11,896 bases of DNA, taken from positions 1 to 11,896 of the forward strand of contig DLXM01000263.1 in assembly GCA_003448835.1 (NCBI GenBank), written 5' to 3'. Of the stretch, positions 1 to 7,607 are shown piece by piece. Position numbers and translations under genes: made by a program. How positions within the stretch are numbered: position 1 is the first letter of the stretch; each line of letters opens with the position of its first letter. Source of the stretch: Bacteroidota bacterium (lineage in GTDB: Bacteria; Bacteroidota; Rhodothermia; Balneolales; HLUCCA01). Under the pieces are notes generated by a model. It did not search any database, was not told the DNA's origin, and was given only the letters and a program-made list of their open reading frames with translations.

Positions 1-1019
<1,019 letters not shown>

Positions 1020-1038
1020 ATACGCTACCTAATAGAAT

Positions 1039-3639
1039 ATGGCTGATAAAATTATTCCAATAACGATTGAAAGTGAAATGCAATCCTCGTACATCGATTA
1101 TTCGATGTCCGTTATCGTTTCACGTGCTCTTCCCGACGTACGGGATGGGTTAAAACCTGTTCACAGACGTGCTTTATATGGTATGAGCGAACTCGGGATG
1201 TTACACAACAGACCGTATAAAAAGAGTGCTCGTATCGTTGGTGAAGTACTTGGTAAGTATCACCCTCACGGTGATTCTGCAGTATATGATACCATTGTAA
1301 GGATGGTGCAGGAGTTTTCACTGAGGTACCCATTGGTCGATGGACAGGGTAACTTTGGTTCCGTTGATGGTGACTCTGCAGCAGCTATGCGTTACACCGA
1401 AGTTCGCATGAAACGTATTGCAGAAGAAATGCTTGCTGATATCAACAAAAACACAGTTGATTATCAGGGTAACTTCGATGATACGCTTACTGAGCCTACA
1501 GTGCTTCCAAGTATGGTGCCAAACCTTTTGATAAATGGGTCATCGGGGATTGCTGTTGGGATGGCAACGAATATGGCACCACATAACCTTACCGAGGTCG
1601 TAAATGGTGTTAATGCTTATGTTGATAATCCGGATATCACTATTGCAGAGTTGATGAAACATATTTCTGCACCTGATTTTCCAACTGCCGGTATTATTTA
1701 TGGATACGAGGGTGTCAAGGAAGCATATGAAACTGGACGTGGTAAAGTAACTTTACGTGCGCTTGCAACCGTTGAGGAGCTTCGAGGTAATCGTGAGCAA
1801 TTAGTTGTTACCGAGTTACCTTATCAGGTTAATAAGGCAATGTTAATTCAGAAGATAGCTGAATTAATTTCTCTTGAGCGATTGACTGATATCGCAGATA
1901 TTCGTGATGAGTCTGATCGTGAAGGAATGAGATTGGTTATCATTCTGAAACGTGGAGCTGTTCCAAGTGTCGTGCTTAATCAGTTGTACAAGTACACATC
2001 CATGCAGACGACTTTTGGTATTATTAACCTGGCATTGGTTAAGGGTCGTCCTAAGGTCATGCACCTTAAAGAGTTGATTAAACACTTTGTTGATCACCGT
2101 GTTGAAGTTATCATACGTCGTACCCTTTACGATCTTGATCAAGCTGAAGCACGTGCTCATATTTTAGAGGGACTTAAAATTGCAATAGATAACCTAGATG
2201 ACGTTATCAAAACAATTCGGGCTTCTAAGAATGTAGCAGAAGCTAACGATGCGCTTCGTCGTAAATATGGTTTAACTGATATCCAGGCCAAAGCTATTCT
2301 GGATATGCGATTGCAGAAACTTACTGCTCTCGAACGCGACAAAATTGACCTGGAATACAAAGATATTTTGGATCAAATCAAAGAATTTCGTCGTATTCTT
2401 GGCAGTCGCCAGGCGCAGTTAGACATTATTAAATTTGAACTTACAGATCTTAAGACCCGATACGGCGATGAAAGAAGAACTCAGGTTGTTTATTCAGCTG
2501 AGGACTTTAGCATCGAAGATATGATTGCGGATGAAGATGTTGTTGTGACAATTTCTAACACTGGATATATCAAACGAACCCCGGTCAGTGGATATCGCAG
2601 ACAGAAACGTGGTGGGGTTGGACTCAAAGGAGCCACTACAAAGGATGAAGAGTATATTGAGCACTTATTTGTTGCTACAAACCATAATTACATCCTCTTC
2701 TTTACCGAAAAAGGTAAGTGTTATTGGTTAAAGGTATATGAAATTCCGGAAGGTACGCGATTAAGCAGAGGTAGAGCTATTGTCAACTTAATTCAGATTG
2801 ATCGTGATGACAGAGTTAAAACCTTTGTTCCAATCAAAACTCTTGATGATACAGACTATATCAACAACCACTACATTATCATGGCTACCAAAAAAGGTGT
2901 CGTGAAGAAAACGGTATTAGAAGCCTATAGTCGTCCACGAAAAGATGGGATCATTGCTATTAATATCGACGATGATGATGCATTGCTTGAGTCGAAACTT
3001 ACAGATGGAAGCAGTGTTATAATCCTGGGCGCAAAAAATGGGCGAGCTATTCGATTCTATGAAACCGATGTCCGCGATATGGGTAGAAATACTCGTGGTG
3101 TCCGGGGTATGAATCTGGATGCTAAAGATGAATTGGTAGATATGGTTGTGGTTAAAAACACAAATGAAGCTACAGTTCTTGCAATCGCTGAAAAAGGGTA
3201 TGGAAAACGTAGTCTGGTTGACGACTATCGAGAGCAAACCCGAGGTGGTAAAGGTGTGATTACAATGAAAATCACTTCCAAGACCGGAAACTTAATTGCT
3301 CTTAAGGAAGTATCTGATAATGATGATCTTATGATAATTACCCAGAAAGGAAAAATCATAAGAATGCATAGTAAAGATATTCGATCAATGGGTAGAAATA
3401 CTCAAGGAGTTCGAATTATTAAGCTTGGTGTTGAAGATAGTATCGGTGGCGTTACACGAGTAGTATCTGAAGACGATGAAGTATTAGATGTGACCGATGA
3501 AACCGGCGAAAATACTACGGCTCATGTAGGAGAAACTCCAGATTCTGTTACTCAAGCAAATCTGGGATTAGATGATGAGTTAAGTATTGACTCTGAAGCT
3601 GAGACAGAAGATGACGAAACTGATGATTCGGATGAATAA
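1039..3639 (+). CDS. gyrA: DNA gyrase subunit A
   Basis: GyrA is the 866-aa DNA cleavage/religation and wrapping subunit of gyrase. The N-terminal winged-helix and tower region starts with [20 protein letters not shown]. The catalytic tyrosine is Y119 in AAMRYTE. In the quinolone-resistance region (GDSAVYDT, residues 78-85) the E. coli S83 and D87 equivalents are Ser80 and Asp84, that is, the susceptible-type residues. The C-terminal beta-pinwheel carries a GyrA box QKRGGVG at 522-528, expected for gyrase rather than ParC, and a second box-like QTRGGKG at 733-739. Two blades share MGRNTxGVR, encoded by an identical 16-bp stretch at 3079-3094 and 3388-3403. The last 50 or so residues form a strongly acidic, probably disordered tail. 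The ATG lies 19 bp after gyrB with no clear Shine-Dalgarno. An intrinsic terminator follows at 3665. Confidence 0.97.
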   Translation: MADKIIPITIESEMQSSYIDYSMSVIVSRALPDVRDGLKPVHRRALYGMSELGMLHNRPYKKSARIVGEVLGKYHPHGDSAVYDTIVRMVQEFSLRYPLVDGQGNFGSVDGDSAAAMRYTEVRMKRIAEEMLADINKNTVDYQGNFDDTLTEPTVLPSMVPNLLINGSSGIAVGMATNMAPHNLTEVVNGVNAYVDNPDITIAELMKHISAPDFPTAGIIYGYEGVKEAYETGRGKVTLRALATVEELRGNREQLVVTELPYQVNKAMLIQKIAELISLERLTDIADIRDESDREGMRLVIILKRGAVPSVVLNQLYKYTSMQTTFGIINLALVKGRPKVMHLKELIKHFVDHRVEVIIRRTLYDLDQAEARAHILEGLKIAIDNLDDVIKTIRASKNVAEANDALRRKYGLTDIQAKAILDMRLQKLTALERDKIDLEYKDILDQIKEFRRILGSRQAQLDIIKFELTDLKTRYGDERRTQVVYSAEDFSIEDMIADEDVVVTISNTGYIKRTPVSGYRRQKRGGVGLKGATTKDEEYIEHLFVATNHNYILFFTEKGKCYWLKVYEIPEGTRLSRGRAIVNLIQIDRDDRVKTFVPIKTLDDTDYINNHYIIMATKKGVVKKTVLEAYSRPRKDGIIAINIDDDDALLESKLTDGSSVIILGAKNGRAIRFYETDVRDMGRNTRGVRGMNLDAKDELVDMVVVKNTNEATVLAIAEKGYGKRSLVDDYREQTRGGKGVITMKITSKTGNLIALKEVSDNDDLMIITQKGKIIRMHSKDIRSMGRNTQGVRIIKLGVEDSIGGVTRVVSEDDEVLDVTDETGENTTAHVGETPDSVTQANLGLDDELSIDSEAETEDDETDDSDE

Positions 3640-3664
3640 CATCGTCTAAACTTCAGCTCAATTC

Positions 3665-3699
3665 AAGGGGATTGTGATTTATCACGGTCCCCTTTTTTT
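3665..3699 (+). terminator. Intrinsic terminator of gyrBA
   Basis: A 13-bp stem (3665-3677 with 3682-3694, two G-U wobbles) closes on a TTTA loop. The 3' arm leads into a run of seven T (3693-3699). It sits 26 bp after the gyrA stop. Read on the minus strand it lacks a T tract, so it serves gyrA and not the convergent regulator gene. Confidence 0.93.
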
Positions 3700-3866
3700 A
3701 TGTACCTATATAGGATTTTGCAAATTGCACCAGATACTGTGTGCTATTTTGTGACTAATGAATTTATTAAAGTAATCGCTTCAGTAACTATGATTACATT
3801 CTCCTGAAGACTTTGTTTTTAAGTCGTTCATATAAGATGATGAAGATGTATTAGAATCGTTATCGT

Positions 3867-3898
3867 ATGATGTAGACGTGTGGCAAAGCCTACATCAT
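3867..3898. repeat. 9-bp perfect inverted repeat over the 3' end of the WYL regulator gene
   Basis: ATGATGTAG (3867-3875) and CTACATCAT (3890-3898) are exact inverted copies separated by 14 bp; the second copy contains the stop codon of the minus-strand regulator gene. No T run follows on either strand, so it does not look like a standard intrinsic terminator. It might be an mRNA 3'-end stem or chance. The rest of 3700-3889, the convergent gap between gyrA and this gene, is AT-rich and holds no gene that I can see. Confidence 0.35.
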
Positions 3899-4810
3899 GG
3901 ATCGGAGATATTCATTCCTTATATCTTTTAACTCATTGGGCGACAGTACATTAACATCATTTCCATATCTCAGAAGAAATACGTTAATGTTCTCAAGTGA
4001 ATTAAAAGAGAACTCACAGATATAGTGAGAATTCTCCTCAACAACACTTGTAAGTTCTGCAGGGAGCGTTCGCAATAAGTCATGCCAGATTGTTCTATTG
4101 ACCTGGATTTTAATAGTGTGTAATCCATCGGGATCACCATAAACTACACTTTCATGGTTTATCTTTGAGTCTGGAACAAATTTTTCATCTAAAGAAATCA
4201 GTTCAGAGATTTTTTCTAATCTGAAATTTCTGAATGCTTTTTTCGCTATGTCATATCCAAGCATATTCCAGTGGTCAGAAAAATATATCAGAAAGTAGGG
4301 ATTGACGATCCTCTGGGTAATTGCACTCTTATATTTGAAACTTATTTGATTATGATTTGAGATACAATTTGATATCGCATACCAATCGGCTCCAATTTCA
4401 TTGTTTTGAATCTTTTTTATATATGGATCAACAATAACACTTTGGTCCATTGTCCGAATTAGTCCCCTGAGAGCTTCAGGAACCACATTTTCAATCTTTA
4501 ACTGAACGGATTTGGCATCATCAACCATTCCTTGATCAGTTTGTGATTTTAAAAAAGATAGACCAATCATTATTACTGAAATCTCTTTATCAGTAAACAT
4601 TAAAGGTGGAATACTGTAACCTTTCGGAATAGAATACCCATCTATTGAATCATGGGCAATTGGAACGTCCATTTCAGTTATGAAATTCAAATCTCTGAAA
4701 ATAGTCCTGCGACTAACTCCAAAGTATTCTGCTAATTCGTTTACACCCAGATTTTTCCGTCTGGATTGCAATAAAAGCAGGATTTTAAGACGACGTTCCT
4801 GACTTTTCAT
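3890..4810 (-). CDS. HTH/WYL-domain transcriptional regulator (YafY/DeoR-like)
   Basis: This 306-aa protein is a predicted cytoplasmic DNA-binding regulator. Residues 1-60 form an HTH_11-type winged helix (ERRLKILLLLQ then NELAEYFGVSRRTIFRDLNFI, helix-turn-helix about 23-44). A WYL domain covers about 140-205; its signature region reads NPYFLIYFSDHWNMLGYD (170-187) followed by RNFRLEKI. The canonical Trp-Tyr-Leu is therefore Trp-Asn-Met here, while the flanking pattern is kept. Residues of about 225-306 match the WCX extension typical of this family. WYL domains bind nucleic acid or small ligands and control DNA-binding activity, but its ligand and targets cannot be told from the sequence. 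It starts 8 nt after the rsmG stop on the same strand, so co-transcription with mnmG-rsmG is likely. No Shine-Dalgarno or terminator is evident. Confidence 0.88.
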   Translation of the reverse strand: MKSQERRLKILLLLQSRRKNLGVNELAEYFGVSRRTIFRDLNFITEMDVPIAHDSIDGYSIPKGYSIPPLMFTDKEISVIMIGLSFLKSQTDQGMVDDAKSVQLKIENVVPEALRGLIRTMDQSVIVDPYIKKIQNNEIGADWYAISNCISNHNQISFKYKSAITQRIVNPYFLIYFSDHWNMLGYDIAKKAFRNFRLEKISELISLDEKFVPDSKINHESVVYGDPDGLHTIKIQVNRTIWHDLLRTLPAELTSVVEENSHYICEFSFNSLENINVFLLRYGNDVNVLSPNELKDIRNEYLRSMM

Positions 4811-4818
4811 ATGCTGTT

Positions 4819-5469
4819 CTAATTTTGGCGTTTAATTGATAAGACGTATTTACCTTTATAAAACGGATCCTTATGTATTTCATCCAATACAATATACTCA
4901 ACATCTAAGGCCTGTTCACAGAGATCTAGTTCTTTTATAAAACCATCCCCTTTTAAAAAAATCGCCCCAAGATATTTTTGATTCTTAGTTAATTCAAAAA
5001 AGTCAGATAGCTTGAATGCATGTTTTGACACATATAGATCATCTTCAGTTGTCGATAAAGACTCAATATTTTGATGAAAACTGCGAGAATTGGCAATTTT
5101 GAGTGATTTTATTATTTGATTTAATGCCAACATCTTCTTCTCTACAACGTCAACCATCAAGATCTCGTTATTTGATACAATAGACAGGGGAACCCCCGGT
5201 AATCCACCACCAGAACCAGCATCTATAACCCTATTACAACCAGAATCCCACAATTTTGCATATTGAACCATCAGTGAATGATGAATATGAAGCAATAATT
5301 CACTCTTACTAACGTCTCTGCTTACCAGATTTATCTTTTTATTCCATTGTAGAATTACGCTTGTAAATAGCTCAAATTGATCATTAAATAACATTTTTTG
5401 ATTCTCGACTAGCTCCAATGTTTCACGTGAAACATTGCTGGCAGTTACTCTATGTTTCACGTGAAACAT
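4819..5469 (-). CDS. rsmG: 16S rRNA (guanine-N7) methyltransferase RsmG (GidB)
   Basis: RsmG transfers a methyl group from S-adenosylmethionine to N7 of G527 (E. coli numbering) in 16S rRNA; loss in other bacteria gives low-level streptomycin resistance. The 216-aa product has KKINLVSRD (44-52) and the SAM-binding glycine-rich loop VIDAGSGGGLPGVPLS (81-96), followed by the acidic VDVVEKK segment. Near the third conserved block most family members, from memory, have S-R-A; here it reads SKHAFKLSDF (148-157), a mild divergence. The chosen ATG directly follows the mnmG TAG with no gap, suggesting translational coupling. The first 25 residues (MFHVKH...NVSRETLE) precede the conserved domain and are largely dictated by two parS sites in the DNA. 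Met26 would be an alternative start but is not needed. Confidence 0.93.
   Translation of the reverse strand: MFHVKHRVTASNVSRETLELVENQKMLFNDQFELFTSVILQWNKKINLVSRDVSKSELLLHIHHSLMVQYAKLWDSGCNRVIDAGSGGGLPGVPLSIVSNNEILMVDVVEKKMLALNQIIKSLKIANSRSFHQNIESLSTTEDDLYVSKHAFKLSDFFELTKNQKYLGAIFLKGDGFIKELDLCEQALDVEYIVLDEIHKDPFYKGKYVLSIKRQN
5419..5434. promoter_or_regulatory. parS: parS centromere site 1 (ParB binding)
   Basis: The 16-bp TGTTTCACGTGAAACA is an exact match to the bacterial chromosomal parS consensus, bound by ParB to nucleate the partition complex. Here the perfect palindrome extends to 22 bp (5416-5437). It lies inside rsmG and is translated on the minus strand as SNVSRETL. Confidence 0.93.
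5453..5468. promoter_or_regulatory. parS: parS centromere site 2 (ParB binding), overlapping the rsmG start codon
   Basis: A second exact TGTTTCACGTGAAACA, part of an 18-bp perfect palindrome (5452-5469). The palindrome's outer triplet is the rsmG ATG itself, so the site is translated as MFHVKH. Its centre is 34 bp from that of site 1. The two sites are read in different frames of the same gene. Confidence 0.93.
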
Positions 5470-7359
5470 CTATTTTTTTAAGTAAATCATAAGTACTGCA
5501 ATATCACTGGGCGTAACACCACTAATTCTACTAGCCTGTCCAATTGTTTCAGGTTTAATTTTAGAAAGTTTTGCCACACCTTCTGAAGACAGGCTCTTTA
5601 GTTGCTGATAATTAATCTTATTCGGGATAACTAAATTTTCTTGACGGTTAATCTCCTCAACCATTTCGTATTCTTTTTCAATATATCCGGCATATTTTAA
5701 TTGAATTTCAACTTGTTCAATTACTTTAGAATCAGATGTAATCTCAGCTACTTTAGACTTTAAATCCAGGTCACATTCAATTAGTCCAGGTAATGAAACT
5801 TGTGGCCTGGTAACTATTTGAGGAAGTTTCATTGCCTGTCTTAATCCAGCAGTGCCAGATTTCTCTAAAAAATCATTTATCACTGACGGTTGAGCTGAGT
5901 GATCTGAAATAACTTTGTTCAAAACTTCTAATTCAGTCCTTTTTCGTTCAAAGATCTCAAATCGTTCTTGTGATGCCAGTCCAATTTCATATCCAATAGA
6001 AGTTAATCGAATGTCTGCATTATCTTGTCTCAGAACAATTCGATGTTCAGCACGTGATGTAAACATTCTGTATGGCTCTTCGGTACCCTTCCCTACCAAG
6101 TCATCAATTAAGACTCCAATATAAGCTTCCGATCTTTTTAGTACTACGGGATCCTTATCCTGAACTTTTCGTGCAGCATTAATCCCTGCCATCAATCCCT
6201 GGCAAGCAGCCTCTTCATAACCAGTTGTACCATTTATTTGTCCCGCGAAAAACAAATTAGAAACGATTTTTGTTTCCATACTACGATAAATCTGATGCGG
6301 TGGAAAATAATCGTATTCTATGGCATAACCCGGACGCAGCATAACCACATCCTCAAACCCAGGAATTGTTTGTAGAGATTTATATTGAACATCTTCCGGC
6401 AGACTTGTAGAGAATCCATTTAGATACATTTCATATGTATCCCACCCTTCGGGCTCAAGGAAAAGTTGGTGGCGATCTCTATCAGAAAAACGATTTATTT
6501 TATCTTCAATACTCGGACAATACCTTGGGCCCGTTGACTTTATAGAACCATTAAACATCGGACTTCTATCGAAGCCCGTTTTCAACATGTCATGTACATC
6601 AGGGGTTGTATATCCTATCCAACATGTTAATTGTTTATCGAGTGTTATAGATGTGTTTGTTAAAAAGGAAAAACTTTCAGGATCAGGATCACCGTATTGA
6701 ATCTCAAGTTTTTCATAATTAACTGTACGTCCATCCAGTCTTGGTGGAGTTCCGGTTTTTAGTCGACCGGACTCAAATCCCTGGTCTTCTAAACATTCTG
6801 TAATTCCATGTGAAGCTCGTTCCCCGGATCTTCCACCACCATATTGCTTCTCTCCAATATGGATGAGTCCATTCATAAATGTACCACTAGTCAACACGAC
6901 TGTTTTGGATAATATCTCCTGCCCGGTCTGAGTCAAAACACCAATAGCGTTTTTATTATCGTCTATAAGTACTTTAATAACATTGTCTTGTCGAAAGAAT
7001 AAATTTTCTTTTTTCTCTAATTTCTTCCGCATTTCATTGGAATACATCATTCGATCACACTGAGCACGTGGACTCCACATAGCTGGACCTTTAGAACGAT
7101 TTAACATTCGAAACTGTACTGTAGAAAGATCAGTTACAATACCGGATAATCCACCAAGTGCGTCGACTTCGCGTAATAGTTGTCCCTTTGCAACACCACC
7201 CATCGCAGGATTACACGACATTTGTGCAATACCATTTAGATTCATAGTGATAAGCAACGTCTTACAACCCATTTGCGCAGCGGCACCAGCCGCTTCACTT
7301 CCTGCATGACCGGCACCAACTACAATGACATCATATTCTGGATAAAATCGATTATTCAT
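5470..7359 (-). CDS. mnmG: tRNA U34 5-carboxymethylaminomethyl modification enzyme MnmG (GidA)
   Basis: MnmG is the FAD-dependent partner of MnmE. The pair adds (carboxymethyl)aminomethyl groups to C5 of the wobble uridine in several tRNAs in the cytoplasm. The 629-aa length is normal for the family. The Rossmann FAD loop is VGAGHAGSEAA (14-24). Family signatures include SCNPAMGG with Cys49, GRLKTGTPPRLDGR (198-211) and PRYCPSIEDK with Cys281; the two cysteines match conserved ones of E. coli MnmG. TSRAEHRIVLRQDNADIRL and the helical C-terminus ending SGVTPSDIAVLMIYLKK (MnmE-contact region) are intact. An AAAGG (7365-7369) lies 5 nt before the ATG. rsmG follows with no intervening base. mnmE is not in the window. 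Confidence 0.97.
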   Translation of the reverse strand: MNNRFYPEYDVIVVGAGHAGSEAAGAAAQMGCKTLLITMNLNGIAQMSCNPAMGGVAKGQLLREVDALGGLSGIVTDLSTVQFRMLNRSKGPAMWSPRAQCDRMMYSNEMRKKLEKKENLFFRQDNVIKVLIDDNKNAIGVLTQTGQEILSKTVVLTSGTFMNGLIHIGEKQYGGGRSGERASHGITECLEDQGFESGRLKTGTPPRLDGRTVNYEKLEIQYGDPDPESFSFLTNTSITLDKQLTCWIGYTTPDVHDMLKTGFDRSPMFNGSIKSTGPRYCPSIEDKINRFSDRDRHQLFLEPEGWDTYEMYLNGFSTSLPEDVQYKSLQTIPGFEDVVMLRPGYAIEYDYFPPHQIYRSMETKIVSNLFFAGQINGTTGYEEAACQGLMAGINAARKVQDKDPVVLKRSEAYIGVLIDDLVGKGTEEPYRMFTSRAEHRIVLRQDNADIRLTSIGYEIGLASQERFEIFERKRTELEVLNKVISDHSAQPSVINDFLEKSGTAGLRQAMKLPQIVTRPQVSLPGLIECDLDLKSKVAEITSDSKVIEQVEIQLKYAGYIEKEYEMVEEINRQENLVIPNKINYQQLKSLSSEGVAKLSKIKPETIGQASRISGVTPSDIAVLMIYLKK

Positions 7360-7426
7360 CTCGGCCTTTATATATGTTATTTATTTACTTACGCGTTTAG
7401 TGTGGCCGCAATTCATTGGGATAAAC

Positions 7427-7458
7427 AAAAAAAGCCACCTATCGACTGATAGATGGCT
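7427..7458 (-). terminator. Intrinsic terminator after tRNA-Asp
   Basis: On the minus strand an 11-bp stem (7448-7458 with 7433-7443, one G-U wobble) closes on a 4-nt loop and is followed by seven T (7433-7427). It begins 4 nt after the mature tRNA 3' end, so it should end the tRNA transcript before mnmG. mnmG therefore probably has its own promoter in 7360-7426, although I could not identify a convincing one there. Confidence 0.92.
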
Positions 7459-7462
7459 TCTG

Positions 7463-7536
7463 CGATCCGGAAGGGACTCGAACCCTCGACCTCCTGCGTG
7501 ACAGGCAGGCGTTCTAACCAACTGAACTACCGGACC
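7463..7536 (-). tRNA. tRNA-Asp (anticodon GTC)
   Basis: A full cloverleaf folds on the minus strand. The acceptor stem is GGTCCGG (7536-7530) with CCGGATC (7470-7464), including one G-U. The D stem is GTTC/GAAC. The anticodon stem CCTGC/GCAGG encloses the loop CTGTCAC with anticodon GTC at 7502-7500. The T arm is GAGGG-TTCGAGT-CCCTT. The discriminator base is G73, as expected for tRNA-Asp. The 3' CCA is not encoded (CAG follows), so it must be added post-transcriptionally. The gene is 74 nt long. Confidence 0.97.
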
Positions 7537-7572
7537 ATCAAAGTGGCTTATGACCACCCTTTTGATAGAAGT

Positions 7573-7604
7573 CAAATATAGCACTATTTTCCACTACTTG
7601 TCAA
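7573..7604 (-). promoter_or_regulatory. Predicted promoter of tRNA-Asp
   Basis: On the minus strand TTGACA (7604-7599) is followed after 18 nt by TATATTTG (7580-7573). The latter is an exact match to the TAnnTTTG -7 element known from Bacteroidota, and the upstream TTG fits the -33 element. Initiation would be expected near 7566, giving a leader of about 30 nt before the tRNA. The upstream element directly follows the stop codon of the metallopeptidase gene. Confidence 0.75.
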
Positions 7605-7607
7605 CAT

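Noticed and set aside
1117..1126. GTTTCACGTG in gyrA resembling parS
   Set aside because: Only one half-site matches; the right half reads CTCTT, so it is not a palindromic parS and is explained by the conserved VSRA codons.
7360..7426. Possible oriC beside mnmG (a TTATCCCAA on the minus strand resembles a DnaA box)
   Set aside because: Only one imperfect 7/9 box, a short intergenic gap, and no box cluster or AT-rich unwinding region. oriC is probably nearby but not shown here.
7381..7584. 67-aa minus-strand ORF overlapping the tRNA
   Set aside because: It is a translation of the tRNA-Asp gene and its terminator; strings such as GGRGFESLPDR are the familiar artefact of translating tRNA T arms.
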